A DNA stretch of 64,000 bases from Miscanthus floridulus (lineage: Eukaryota; Streptophyta; Magnoliopsida; Poales; Poaceae). Location of the stretch: assembly GCF_019320115.1 (NCBI RefSeq), contig NC_089595.1, positions 111,802,461-111,866,460 of the forward strand. The letters are read 5' to 3'. Of this stretch, positions 36,140 to 46,153 are shown one piece after another (positions within the stretch are counted from its first letter, which is position 1; each line of letters begins with the position of its first letter). Position numbers and translations under genes: made by a program. The notes beneath the pieces were generated by a model, which worked only from the letters and a program-made list of their open reading frames with translations, was not told the origin of the DNA and made no database searches.

Positions 36140-36158
36140 ATTCTGCTTGCAACTTTGA

Positions 36159-36643
36159 GCCTGTTTGGTATCGCTCTACCTTTAGCTAAAATAGCTCCGG
36201 TTACAACTTCTTTGGTGAAGCATCTTAATTGTAGAAGAAGGTTTAGTAAAACTTTTTGTAATAGATAAAATGCATAAAATGTCCATATGCCCTTCTATTT
36301 TTTCCTTTTTTTATATTTTCTTTTAATTTTATTTCCTTCTTCTCTCTCTCTTCCTCCCGTCGCCCTCCTATCACTCTTCCCCACGCCTCCCCAGCCGTCG
36401 CCTCGCCCCTGCCTCGCACCTCCCCGCCCGACGCTCGTCTCCGGGTCATCTTCCTTGCGCACGTGCTTGTCTCCGGCTCCGACGTGCATGCGCCTGCACC
36501 CCACGCCCGGAGCAAGCCCTTACACAAAATCACTTATGATTTTTAGAGGCTCCAAAAGTATGTTTGCTTGTTTAGTGTCGGTGCCTCAGTGAGAACAGCT
36601 GCTTCAGGTACTTGTACTACTGTGAACAGAAAGATCACCATGC
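36159..36643. other. Intergenic, CT-rich in the middle
   Basis: A CCTCCCCGCC/CTCTTCCTCCC-rich stretch (36340-36510) gives overlapping frames on both strands without recognisable content. No gene seen. Confidence 0.5.
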
Positions 36644-36651
36644 ATGACAAG

Positions 36652-36703
36652 CAGGGACGGATCCAACGGTAGGGCAGGCGGTGCTCTAGCCCCCCTTACC
36701 CCG

Positions 36704-36739
<36 letters not shown>

Positions 36740-36834
36740 TAGAATTTTTTGTCATGGATGCACTTTAAGGAGAGGCTGAAACTGTTTGGAGGTTGAAGAA
36801 GTCTGCCCTAGACATTATTCTAGATCCGTCCCTG
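36652..36834. mobile_element. 183-bp hAT-type MITE with a 36-C run
   Basis: Perfect 12-base terminal inverted repeats (CAGGGACGGATC and GATCCGTCCCTG) flanked by a perfect 8-base target duplication ATGACAAG (36644-36651 and 36835-36842), which identifies the hAT superfamily. The interior holds an uninterrupted run of 36 C at 36704-36739. No coding capacity. Confidence 0.9.
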
Positions 36835-36842
36835 ATGACAAG

Positions 36843-37652
36843 TGTATCGCCTCATGGTCATGGCTCATCCTTGAGGACATTCATTTTGGCTCCTACTATA
36901 TGTTGTGCCACAGCTTTGTGTGTGTTGCATGAGACATCGACGCATGCAATGTTAAACTCGGTACCAGCTCCTGCATGCAAGGGTACAAAGAGGACACTGC
37001 AACTGCATGCTGCTGAAACCCATCTCAAAAGATGCCCTTGATACATCTCTCGTGCTTAGCGCGCCAAAGCCTTCTTAAAGCAATCTCGAGGGACTTTTTA
37101 GGCGACGACAGCCTTTTGAACACACTATGCTAGTTACATTACTACTAGTATACTCCTACAATAATCTCTCCATCTCCTTGGGCGAACCAATCTGCATGCA
37201 CCAGGTAGGAACAAAGAACAAACAATGCGTGGATGCTATTATTCTACTGATCCGAACTGACAAATCCATTGATCCGCTGAATGTTTTAGCCGTCACACGT
37301 GCAAGCCCTAGTGACACGTGCAAGCCCTAGTGACTGTCATGCTGGAGGCTGGAGCTGATCACTAAACAACTGCTAGCTAGTAGCCTAGTACTATTGATGT
37401 CCCCCCACTAAATTTCACAATGCCCAAACTGTATTAAAATCAACACAATCTTTTTTAAAGAAAAAAGTTTGCGAATTTCAACAGATGAAGGTCGAGCTAT
37501 AGCTAGCTAGCTCCAAGCAAGGCCAAGCATGGAGCATTTCTATGCATTACTCCTTGCTTTTCCTCGTGAATCTGAGCTCGCCCTCTTTAGTCTTTTTCCC
37601 TTGTTTGATTGACTCGAGGAGATCGGAACAAGGAAACAGTCATCGGCCGGTA
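36843..37652. other. Intergenic up to the assembly gap
   Basis: No gene seen. A short duplication CACGTGCAAGCCCTAGTGA occurs in tandem at about 37297-37333. If the L1 element on the far side of the gap continues here, its 5' part is not recognisable. Confidence 0.5.
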
Positions 37653-37752
37653 NNNNNNNNNNNNNNNNNNNNNNNNNNNNNNNNNNNNNNNNNNNNNNNN
37701 NNNNNNNNNNNNNNNNNNNNNNNNNNNNNNNNNNNNNNNNNNNNNNNNNNNN
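37653..37752. other. Assembly gap (100 N)
   Basis: Exactly 100 N, the conventional placeholder for a gap of unknown size. Any frame spanning it is meaningless. Confidence 0.99.
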
Positions 37753-38552
37753 CTGAGATCAAGGATGCCATAAATCAAATGCCTTCTGACAAAGCGCCGG
37801 GTCCTGATGGCTTCACAGACCTTTTTTCAAAGAATGTTGGGATATTGTCAAAGGGGTATCATGAACGCAGCCAATGCTTTCCACCGACTGCGCACCTCCA
37901 ATTTAGCCATACTCAACACAGCAAACGTTGTGCTTATTCCAAAAAAGGATGGGGCAGAGTCAATCTCGGATTTCAGGCCTATAAGCTTAATTCACTCCTT
38001 CGCGAAGATCATTGCAAAGGTCTTGGCAATGCGCCTGACGCCTCACATGAATAGTTTGATCTCCAAGAGCCAAAGCACCTTCATGAAAAGAAGAAGCATC
38101 CATGACAACTTCATGTCAGTTCGATGTGCTGTGAGTTGATTCCATAGATCCAAGACACCTGCTCTGTTTTTCAAGCTAGACATAACAGAGGCCTTTGACT
38201 CAGTTCGTTTGGAGTATCTACTTGCCCTGATGAGTAAGCTCGATTTCCCCCCAAAATGGAGAGAGTGGGTGGCCGCACTGCTATCAGCATCATCTTCTCG
38301 CATCCTGCTAAATGGTGTCCCCACTGCACCGATCAAACATGGCAGGGGAGTGCTCCAAGCTCAGTTTCACCATTGCTATTTGTTATTGCTATCGACCCAC
38401 CGCAAAAAATCCTTCCTTGCGACGAAAGAAGGCCATTTGGTAAAATTCAAGGGAAAACAAGCTGTCATGCGGACATCCATATGTGCGGACGACACGGCAA
38501 TCTTCGTTAAGCCATATAAGAAGGATGTCATAGCGCTCGCTGATATTCTCGC
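37753..38552 (+). pseudogene. L1-type LINE reverse transcriptase, 5' half (split by copia)
   Basis: The RT begins directly after the gap with the L1 signature AINQMPSDKAPGPDGF, then NVVLIPKKDGAESISDFRPI, RSIHDNF, LDITEAFDSV, and the catalytic CADDTAIF at about 38485. Reading needs at least one frame change near 37825 and crosses a TGA near 38137, so the element was already dead. It stops at DILA, where the copia element is inserted; the missing continuation (NFGEVSGLKTN) resumes at 49465. The endonuclease region is lost in or before the gap. Confidence 0.9.
38548..38552 (+). repeat. 5-bp target duplication, left copy
   Basis: CTCGC directly before the copia 5' LTR; the same five bases follow the 3' LTR at 49460-49464. 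This is a clean insertion into the LINE. Confidence 0.9.
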
Positions 38553-40177
38553 TGAGAGTGCATTTGCCCCCTATGTGGGTTTTGGTGTATTGATGACATC
38601 CAAATTAGGGACTAATGTGATCTTAATGAGATATGTTGCAGCTATTAGTCCCATGAAAGATTCAAAGAGTTGATAAAGATGAAATGGTATCCCTCAATTC
38701 TTGAAGTTGTAAAGGCGGACGAATTCAAAACGATCTCCAAAGGTTTTAATTTTGCTTTTGAGTTTAGGATCCGCCGCACTATAAAGAGGGATGCAAGTTT
38801 AGTTGGTCTGAGGAAGATAGAGTGCTCAAGCATTTAAATAAAATCAAAAGTGTGTCACTCTAGCACTTCACGAGCACATAGAATAATTTTCTGTGACTTT
38901 CGGTGTCGGAAGTCCCGACGTAAGTCGGAACTCCCGACAGTCGGAAGTCCCGACCTAAGCCAGGGGTCCCGGCACCTGTGCTTCTGACTGCTCGCTGTCT
39001 GTGCTCGTCGGAAGTCCCGACGTTCGCCGGGAGTTCCGACCGTCGAAAGTCCCGACGTTCGCCGGGAGTTCCGACACTGACCTGTCCAAGCCGGGAGTCC
39101 CGGCCTCAGCTGTGCTGGCTGTTTGATTAACTGTGCACGTCGGAAGTCCCGACGCTCGTCGGGAGTTCCGACCGTCGGAAGTCCCGACGTTTGCCGGGAG
39201 TTCCGACACTGACTTTCACCCGTGGACTTCTGACCCTTTGGGAACAGTATTTATGCTAACGTCGGAAGTCCTGGGATCTGCGTCGGGACTCCCGACGTAG
39301 ATCTGAACGGTTGGATTTTCACTTGGAGTATAAATACTCCTCTCTTCACTTCTAACCGTTACGGACTCATTTTCTCAGTTGACTCACTTCGTGCTGAACA
39401 GCTCCCAAGCAACCAAAGCACCCCTCTCCTTCCCCCTTTGCTCCAATCTTCGATTCCCTTAGTTTTTGAGTAAAAGGAGAGTGGATTAAGTGAGAGCATC
39501 ACTTTGGAAAGCTTGAGCACTTGATTTCTTCGTCAAGCCGGTTGTGTTTGCGTCTATTACTCTTGGGGCTTTGCCCCTAGCCGGCTAGGCGTTGCCCAAG
39601 AGCTTCCATCTTGTGGAAGAGCCTTGGGAAGTTTGTATCACCCTTCGATTTCTTAGTGGAAAGCTCAAGTGACCTTTGTGGTCGCTTAGAGAGAGGCAAG
39701 GAGGTGGAAAAGACTCCGACCTTTGTGGTCACCTCAACAACGAGGACGTAGGAGCTCCTTAGTGGGGTTCCGAACCTCGGGATAAATCTTTGTGTCCCGT
39801 GTGCTTGTTGTTGTGATTGCTAGATATTACTTGTATGTGTTTGTCTCTCTCTCTCCCAAATTTCCATTTTAGGGTTTGGACTCGATCTACGGTTTGGAGG
39901 CATTACGGCGTCAAGGGAGTGACCCAACATCTTCACCAAACCACTAGGAAGTGAGGTTGTAAGTTCATTTATCCGCAAAGTTAAATTTGGCACTGCTTTT
40001 GTAGTTCACGTAGGCGTCGGAACTGCTGACGTTTGCGCCGGAACTTCTGACAACGTCGGGAGTTCCGACCCAAACGTCGGGACTTCCGACAGTGACTGAC
40101 AGAATTGAACTTAGCCTTTGCAGTAATTTTTTAGATACGCCTATTCACCCCCCTCTAGGCATTGTTAGATCCTTTCA
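38553..40177 (+). mobile_element. 5' LTR of the Ty1/copia element (1625 bp)
   Basis: Starts TGAGAGTGC and ends CCTTTCA. It matches the 3' LTR (47835-49459), which has the same length, with about 7 substitutions and 2 single-base indels by eye. A TATA box (TATAAATA, 39329-39336) lies mid-LTR. The U3 part contains a dense array of ~34-base palindromic units (38902-39290), and the end of the LTR has three more (40014-40092). Confidence 0.95.
38902..39290. repeat. Array of ~34-base imperfect palindromes in the copia LTR
   Basis: About eight units of the form GTCGGAAGTCCCGAC, a 4-5 base spacer, then CCGGGAGTTCCGAC. Each is nearly self-complementary. They stand in direct pairs separated by unrelated spacers. 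The same units recur at 40014-40092, 46371-46440, 46948-47056, and in the 3' LTR at about 48184-48575. On the minus strand they translate to a repeated SELPANVGTSDGRNSRR-like peptide, probably by chance. Confidence 0.85.
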
Positions 40178-40179
40178 AT

Positions 40180-40191
40180 TGGTATCAGAGC
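40180..40191 (+). promoter_or_regulatory. Copia primer-binding site (initiator tRNA-Met)
   Basis: TGGTATCAGAGC, two bases after the LTR end. This is the standard plant copia site complementary to the 3' end of initiator tRNA-Met. Confidence 0.95.
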
Positions 40192-40230
40192 GAGGTCTTC
40201 TCTTTGCGCTTCACCGCGTGAGAAGAAACA

Positions 40231-42789
40231 ATGTCGGAGTCCGATAAGATGCAAGCCATTGCCATCGAAATGGCCAAGAAAATAGCTGAAGAGTTGATGA
40301 GTACTCAAGCCAAGATCTTTCAAGATGAAATGAAAAAGATACAAGATGAGATGAGCAAAATGAAGGAAGAATTGAGCAAGAAAGTAGAAGATGCAATAAG
40401 TGGCAAGAATGATACTAGTGACAAGAATGAAGCAAACAAAGATGCCGCTAGTGATATTGGAGCCGGTGAGCATGCTCATGGAAAAGGAGTTTATTCAAAC
40501 ATGAGTTTTGACTATGGACAACTCATGAAGGGCTCAACACTACATACACCGTCCGTCAACATTGGCAAGCCACCTCACTTTGATGGAACAAGATACACCG
40601 ATTGGTCATACAAGATGAAGATGCATCTCATTGCCGCAAGACTTTGGGAAGTTGTGGATGTTGGTGTGATGATTCCTACCGATGAAGATAGAGAGATAAC
40701 TCCGGAAGAAGTGCACAACCTCCATCAAAATGCACAAGCCGTAGCATTGCTTGTGTCAAGCCTAGCTCCGGATGAGTTTAGAAAAGTGAATGGAATGGAA
40801 AGTGCTAAACAAATTTGGGATACTTTGAAAGTATCATTTGAAGGAGATAAAAGTGTGAGAAAAGGCAACATAGAGTTACTTCATGGTGAATTGGAAAGAT
40901 TTGTATTCTTGCAAAATGAAACAACACAATCTATGTTTGATAGGCTCATGGCATTGGTCAACCGCATAAGAGCTCTTGGAAGCACCGAATGGGATGACAA
41001 CAAAGTTGCTAGAAAGATGTTGAGAACCTATAGAGCCAAGAATAACATGCTAGCATCCGTGATCATGGAAAGGCCCGGTTGTGATGAGATGACACCTCAA
41101 GAAGTCCTTTCAAAGCTCAAGCATCATGAGTGTCTAGATGAAGATGTAATCAATGCTCACAATCAAAATCCTAATGCAATGGGATTCAACAAAAGTGCCG
41201 CCCTTAAAGCAACTCAACAACATGAAGTTCAATGTTCAAGTCAAGAAAAGAAGAAGAAAGTGAAGGATGATTCCTCAAGTGGAGAAGAAGATTCCGATGC
41301 GGAGGTTGCATTTGTGATTAGAAATCTTAGAAAGTTTATGAAGAAGAAAAGCAACCGCAAGACCTATGGTGATGGAAAGAGAAGGTTCAAAAAGAGATTT
41401 TGCTATGGATGTGGTCAAACCGGTCACTTCATAGCCGATTGTCCTAATGAGAAAAAGAAGCACAAGTATGACAAGGATGAAGACAAGAAGAACAAAGGCA
41501 AGAAGAGAGGTGAAGCTCATCTTGGGGAAGAATGGGAGTCAAGTGATAGTAACTCAAGTGATGATGAGAAGAAGAAGAAGGGAACCACAAACATAGCCAT
41601 CCACCACTCTTCTTCACCGACCATGATCTTCCCCGACTCAACTTCACCACCAAAACTCTTCCCCAACCTATCTTCACCACCGAGGCTCTTCTCCAACCTC
41701 ATCGACAACGACTACTACACCCCAACTTGTCTCATGGCAAAAGGGGAGAAGGTACATACTACACCCGTTTCCTCTAGTGATGATGATGATAGTTGTGATG
41801 AGAACATAGAAGAAATTGAAGCAACTATGATAAAGAAATTTGGTAAAAAGGCCTTCACTAAAATAAAAATACTAATGAAGAAATTAGAGAAGAGGGATAG
41901 ATGCTTAGAGATGCAAGGAGACATAATCACAAAAGAAAGAGAGAAAAATCTTGCTCTTGAAGCATCTATCGCCGAGGAAAAGATGAAGGTTGAAAAGTTA
42001 ACCGTTGAATTGTCTTTAGCCAATAACTCATTTGGGAAATTGACTAAAGAACATTCTTCGATTAATGATCAAGTAGCTAGTCTAAAAAATGAAAAGAGTA
42101 TAGCTCAAGAAAGCCTCACAAGCTTGGAAGAAAAATATCAAAATCTTGAGCTAAACTATAGTACTCTTTGGGCTAGCACTTCAACTTCTCCTAAGGCAAC
42201 CAAAGACTCTAATGTCTCCACTAGTGATGGTTGTAAAAGATGCTATAAAATTGATGTGAATGCATATACAACTAACCTTGTTGAGATAGAGAAGAAAGAC
42301 AAGGAGATTCATAGGTTGAAGATAATATTGAAGAATGGGTGCAAGTGTCAAGAGCAATCCAACAAGACAATATACAAGTCATCAAGGCACCCATCAATTA
42401 AGGAAGGCATTGGCTACAATAGGTATGATGGAAAGGCCAATGGAAGGAACATGATAAATGGTGTGCCTTGTGTGAAGTTCAACAAGGGCGTTGCTCTTGA
42501 TGAGCTAATAAGCAAGGCCAACAACAAGATCTACATTCCAAAGATACAACCTACAAGCAACAAGACAATTAAGACGAAGCAATCCGATGTCCCCAAGCCA
42601 CAAGCACCACTTCCACGGTGCTATGCTAGTGACTACATGTGTTGTTGGGGCAAGGATGGCAAAATTGTGGTTAAGTATGTTGGTGCCCAAAAGAGAAAGG
42701 AAATAATGAGGAGTGTTTGGGTGCCCAAGTTTTATGTGACTAACCCCCTAGGACCCAAATCTCTTTGGGTACCTAAAACAAAAGCCTAA
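40231..42789 (+). CDS. gag: Copia Gag polyprotein
   Basis: 852 codons, uninterrupted. It forms the capsid and binds element RNA in the cytoplasm. In order: a charged N-terminus with coiled coil (1-65); the copia-type capsid domain (about 115-310: KMHLIAARLWEVVD, QIWDTLKVSFEG); a basic linker; a CCHC zinc knuckle CYGCGQTGHFIADC near residues 391-404; an acidic/serine-rich stretch (DSNSSDDEKKKK); a second coiled coil (about 555-650); and a C-terminal extension ending WVPKTKA. It is much longer than Ty1/BARE-type Gag, as in the SIRE/Maximus group. The start follows the primer-binding site by 40 bases and is the first good ATG. It ends in TAA at 42787 and lies in a different frame from pol. Confidence 0.95.
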   Translation: MSESDKMQAIAIEMAKKIAEELMSTQAKIFQDEMKKIQDEMSKMKEELSKKVEDAISGKNDTSDKNEANKDAASDIGAGEHAHGKGVYSNMSFDYGQLMKGSTLHTPSVNIGKPPHFDGTRYTDWSYKMKMHLIAARLWEVVDVGVMIPTDEDREITPEEVHNLHQNAQAVALLVSSLAPDEFRKVNGMESAKQIWDTLKVSFEGDKSVRKGNIELLHGELERFVFLQNETTQSMFDRLMALVNRIRALGSTEWDDNKVARKMLRTYRAKNNMLASVIMERPGCDEMTPQEVLSKLKHHECLDEDVINAHNQNPNAMGFNKSAALKATQQHEVQCSSQEKKKKVKDDSSSGEEDSDAEVAFVIRNLRKFMKKKSNRKTYGDGKRRFKKRFCYGCGQTGHFIADCPNEKKKHKYDKDEDKKNKGKKRGEAHLGEEWESSDSNSSDDEKKKKGTTNIAIHHSSSPTMIFPDSTSPPKLFPNLSSPPRLFSNLIDNDYYTPTCLMAKGEKVHTTPVSSSDDDDSCDENIEEIEATMIKKFGKKAFTKIKILMKKLEKRDRCLEMQGDIITKEREKNLALEASIAEEKMKVEKLTVELSLANNSFGKLTKEHSSINDQVASLKNEKSIAQESLTSLEEKYQNLELNYSTLWASTSTSPKATKDSNVSTSDGCKRCYKIDVNAYTTNLVEIEKKDKEIHRLKIILKNGCKCQEQSNKTIYKSSRHPSIKEGIGYNRYDGKANGRNMINGVPCVKFNKGVALDELISKANNKIYIPKIQPTSNKTIKTKQSDVPKPQAPLPRCYASDYMCCWGKDGKIVVKYVGAQKRKEIMRSVWVPKFYVTNPLGPKSLWVPKTKA

Positions 42790-42802
42790 TTTGTCTTTGT
42801 AG

Positions 42803-45800
42803 GAATATTCCTCCGGTGGAACAAGTTGGGTGTTGGATAGCGGATGCACCAATCATATGACCGGAGAGAAGGACATGTTCACATCATTTCAACCAAGTCA
42901 TGATCAAAGTGGAAACATTGTGTTTGGTGACAATGGAAAAGGAGAAGTCCTAGGTTTGGGTAAAATTGCTATATCAAATGATAATTCAATTTCCAATGTT
43001 TTACTTGTGAATTCGTTGAAATACAATTTGTTGTCCGTTTCACAACTTTGTGAGATGGGTTACAATTGTCTTTTTACGGATAAAGGTGTGGAAGTCTATA
43101 GAAGGGAGGATTCCTCTATTGCATTTACGGGTCATTTAAAAGGGAAACTCTATCTAGTTGATTTCACATCAAATAGAGTAAAACCCGAGACTTGTTTAAT
43201 GGCAAAATCTAGCATGGGTTGGTTATGGCATCGCCGACTTGCCCATGTTGGGATGAGGAACTTGGCCAAACTTCAAAAAGGCGAACACATCCTTGGACTA
43301 ACAAATGTTTCTTTTGAGAAAGATAGGATTTGTAGCGCATGTCAAGCGGGAAAACAAGTTGGAGCTAAACATCCCGTCAAGAATGTTGTGACAACGGAAA
43401 GGCCATTAGAGTTGCTTCACATGGATATATTTGGACCCATCGCTTATATAAGCATTGGTGGTAACAAATATGGTTTTGTAATTGTTGATGATTATTCTCG
43501 TTTCACTTGGGTATTCTTTTTGCGTGAAAAGAGTGAAGTCCAAGGTATCTTCAAGAAATTTGCAAGAAGAGCCCAAAATGAGTTTGATGTCAAAATCAAG
43601 AGAGTTAGAAGTGACAATGGGACGGAGTTCAAGAACACCAACATTGAAGAGTTTCTTGATGAAGAAGGGATCAAGCATGAGTTTTCGGTTCCATACACTC
43701 CACAACAAAATGGTGTTGTGGAGAGGAAGAACCGAACACTCATAGAAGCCGCAAGAGCAATGTTGGATGAAAACAAGACTCCTACCAACTATTGGGCGGA
43801 AGCGGTCAACACGGCATGCCATGCTATCAACCGCTTATATCTTCACAAGAAAAGAGAAAAGACCGCCTATGAACTTCTAACCGGTAAAAAGCCTAAGGTG
43901 CATTACTTTAGAGTCTTTGGATCCAAGTGTTTCATACTTAACAAGAAATCCAAAAGCTCTAAGTTTGCACCAAAGGTTGATGAAGGTTTCATGCTTGGTT
44001 ATGGTACTAACGAACATGGATATCGTGTTTTCAATAAAACCACCGGTTTGATTGAAATAGCGGTAGACGTGACTTTTGATGAAACCGACGGCTCTCAAAA
44101 GGAGCAAGTCAATGTTGAGAATGTAGGTAATGAGGAAGCCCCACATGAAGCAATCAAGAAGCTTGCCATTGGTGAAGTGAAGCCCGTTGAAGACGAAGAT
44201 GAAGACCATGTTGTGCGTAATAATCTTGATCCAACCATTCATCATGTTTCATCAAATGAACATGGTGAAGCCTCCGCAACAAGAAATAATCAAGATGGGA
44301 GATCAAATGAAGCACAAGGTCAATCTCATGAAGATGGTGTCAACAATGAGCGAGCTCAACCACAACTCAACAATGAAGAAAGAAGTGAAGTCAACCCTCC
44401 GCAAGCTCATGATTGTGATCTTCCAATCAATCATGACTGTGATGTTGATGATGATGATGGCCCTATCCAAAGATCAACTCAAGTGCCACATCCTAGAGTG
44501 CATCAATCCATTCAACGGGATCATCCCGTTGATAACATATTGGGGAGCATTCGACGAGGGGTAACTACACGTTCCCGTTTAGCAAGTTTTTGTGAATATT
44601 ACTCGTTTGTTTCTCTTTTGGAACCTCGTAGGGTGGAAGAGGCACTTGATGATCCAGATTGGATGATAGCTATGCAAGAGGAGTTGAATAACTTCACTTG
44701 GAATGAAGTCTGGTCCTTGGTGGAAAGGCCCAAGCAAAATGTGATTGGAACCAAGTGGGTCTTCCGCAACAAGCAAGATGAGCATGGCGTGGTAACAAGG
44801 AACAAGGCAAGGTTGGTGGCTCAAGGATTCACTCAAATTGAAGGCTTGGATTTTGGGGAGACCTATGCACCAGTGGCTAGGCTAGAATCAATTCGTATTC
44901 TACTTGCCTATGCCGCTCATCATGACTTCAAGCTATATCAAATGGACGTGAAGAGTGCATTTCTCAACGGCCCCCTATCCGAGTTGGTGTATGTAGAGCA
45001 ACCACCGGGCTTTGAAGACCCCAAGTATCCAAACCACGTCTACAAGCTCGACAAGGCACTCTATGGGCTCAAACAAGCCCTTAGAGCTTGGTATGATTGT
45101 TTAAAGGATTTCCTACTCAAACAAGGTTTTGAGATAGGAAAGGCCGATGCTACTTTATTTACTCGCAAAGTCAATAATGATATCTTTGTTTGCCAAATAT
45201 ATGTCGATGACATAATATTTGGTAGTACTAATGTGGCTTTTTGTGAGGAATTTAGTAGGATTATGACAAATAGGTTCGAGATGTCCATGATGGGAGAGTT
45301 GAAGTTCTTTCTTGGATTTCAAATCAAGCAACTCAAAGATGGCACGTTCATAAGTCAAACCAAGTACACAAATGACATGTTGAACAAGTTTAACTTGGAC
45401 AAGGCCAAGCCCATCAAGACACCCATGCCAACCAATGGACATCTTGATCTTGATCAAGGAGGAAAGGACGTCGATCAAAAGGTATATCGCTCCATGATTG
45501 GATCACTCCTTTACCTTTGTGCATCTAGGCCCGATATTATGCTTAGCGTGTGCATGTGTGCAAGATTTCAAGCTAATCTGAAAGAATGTCATTTGATGGC
45601 CGTTAAGAGAATTTTTCGGTATTTAGTGCACACTCCTAATCTTGGCTTGTGGTATCCTAAGGGCTCCACTTTTGAGTTACTTGGCTATTCCGATTCGGAT
45701 TATGCCGGTTGCAAAGTAACCCGAAAGAGTACTACCGGGACTTGCCAATTTATTGGTCGCTCCTTGGTATCATGGAGCTCTAAAAAGCAAAATTCCGTTG

Positions 45801-46153
45801 CTTTGTCCACCGCCGAAGCCGAGTATGTGGCGGCCGGCGCTTGCTGTGCCCAACTACTTTGGATGAAGCAAACACTAAAGGACTTTGGATGTGAGTTAAC
45901 CAAGATTCCACTTTTGTGTGACAATGAGAGTGCCATTAAGTTGGCAAACAACCCTGTAAACCACTCTCGAACAAAGCACATAGACATCCGTCATCATTTT
46001 TTGAGAGACCACGAAGCCAAAGGAGATATCGCCATTCATCATGTGAGCACCGAAAAACAATTAGCCGATATCTTCACCAAGCCTCTAGATGAGTCAAGAT
46101 TTTGTGCTTTGAGGAGTGAACTAAATATCATTGATTCTCGTAACGTGGCTTGA
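42803..46153 (+). CDS. pol: Copia Pol polyprotein (protease, integrase, RT, RNase H)
   Basis: An unbroken open frame of about 1116 codons from just after a TAG (42800-42802) to TGA at 46151. Order: protease with [14 protein letters not shown] at the very start; GAG-pre-integrase ([14 protein letters not shown]); integrase zinc region (CSACQAGKQ) and D,D35E core ([26 protein letters not shown]); a spacer rich in N, E and H; RT ([33 protein letters not shown] near nt 45200); RNase H ([20 protein letters not shown]). The PR-INT-RT-RH order defines Ty1/copia. All catalytic residues looked for are present, so it may encode active enzymes. No ATG start suits the protease; expression needs a frame change, splicing or internal initiation (see findings). 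Confidence 0.95.
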   Translation, partial: EYSSGGTSWVLDSGCTNHMTGEKDMFTSFQPSHDQSGNIVFGDNGKGEVLGLGKIAISNDNSISNVLLVNSLKYNLLSVSQLCEMGYNCLFTDKGVEVYRREDSSIAFTGHLKGKLYLVDFTSNRVKPETCLMAKSSMGWLWHRRLAHVGMRNLAKLQKGEHILGLTNVSFEKDRICSACQAGKQVGAKHPVKNVVTTERPLELLHMDIFGPIAYISIGGNKYGFVIVDDYSRFTWVFFLREKSEVQGIFKKFARRAQNEFDVKIKRVRSDNGTEFKNTNIEEFLDEEGIKHEFSVPYTPQQNGVVERKNRTLIEAARAMLDENKTPTNYWAEAVNTACHAINRLYLHKKREKTAYELLTGKKPKVHYFRVFGSKCFILNKKSKSSKFAPKVDEGFMLGYGTNEHGYRVFNKTTGLIEIAVDVTFDETDGSQKEQVNVENVGNEEAPHEAIKKLAIGEVKPVEDEDEDHVVRNNLDPTIHHVSSNEHGEASATRNNQDGRSNEAQGQSHEDGVNNERAQPQLNNEERSEVNPPQAHDCDLPINHDCDVDDDDGPIQRSTQVPHPRVHQSIQRDHPVDNILGSIRRGVTTRSRLASFCEYYSFVSLLEPRRVEEALDDPDWMIAMQEELNNFTWNEVWSLVERPKQNVIGTKWVFRNKQDEHGVVTRNKARLVAQGFTQIEGLDFGETYAPVARLESIRILLAYAAHHDFKLYQMDVKSAFLNGPLSELVYVEQPPGFEDPKYPNHVYKLDKALYGLKQALRAWYDCLKDFLLKQGFEIGKADATLFTRKVNNDIFVCQIYVDDIIFGSTNVAFCEEFSRIMTNRFEMSMMGELKFFLGFQIKQLKDGTFISQTKYTNDMLNKFNLDKAKPIKTPMPTNGHLDLDQGGKDVDQKVYRSMIGSLLYLCASRPDIMLSVCMCARFQANLKECHLMAVKRIFRYLVHTPNLGLWYPKGSTFELLGYSDSDYAGCKVTRKSTTGTCQFIGRSLVSWSSKKQNSVALSTAEAEYVAAGACCAQLLWMKQTLKDFGCELTKIPLLCDNESAIKLANNPVNHSRTKHIDIRHHFLRDHEAKGDIAIHHVSTEKQLADIFTKPLDESRFCALRSELNIIDSRNVA

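Noticed and set aside
37542..38054. 170-codon frame crossing the assembly gap
   Set aside because: It runs through 100 N; only the part after the gap (L1 RT) is real.
38955..39209. Minus-strand peptide with repeated SELPANVGTSDGRNSRR
   Set aside because: Arises from translating the palindromic LTR units; there is no start context or conserved frame outside the repeats, and the internal clusters break the frame.
38902..39290. CRISPR-like array of regular palindromic repeats
   Set aside because: The units are paired and irregularly spaced, spacers are not unique, the array lies in a plant LTR, and it is repeated exactly in the other LTR. It is part of the copia element.
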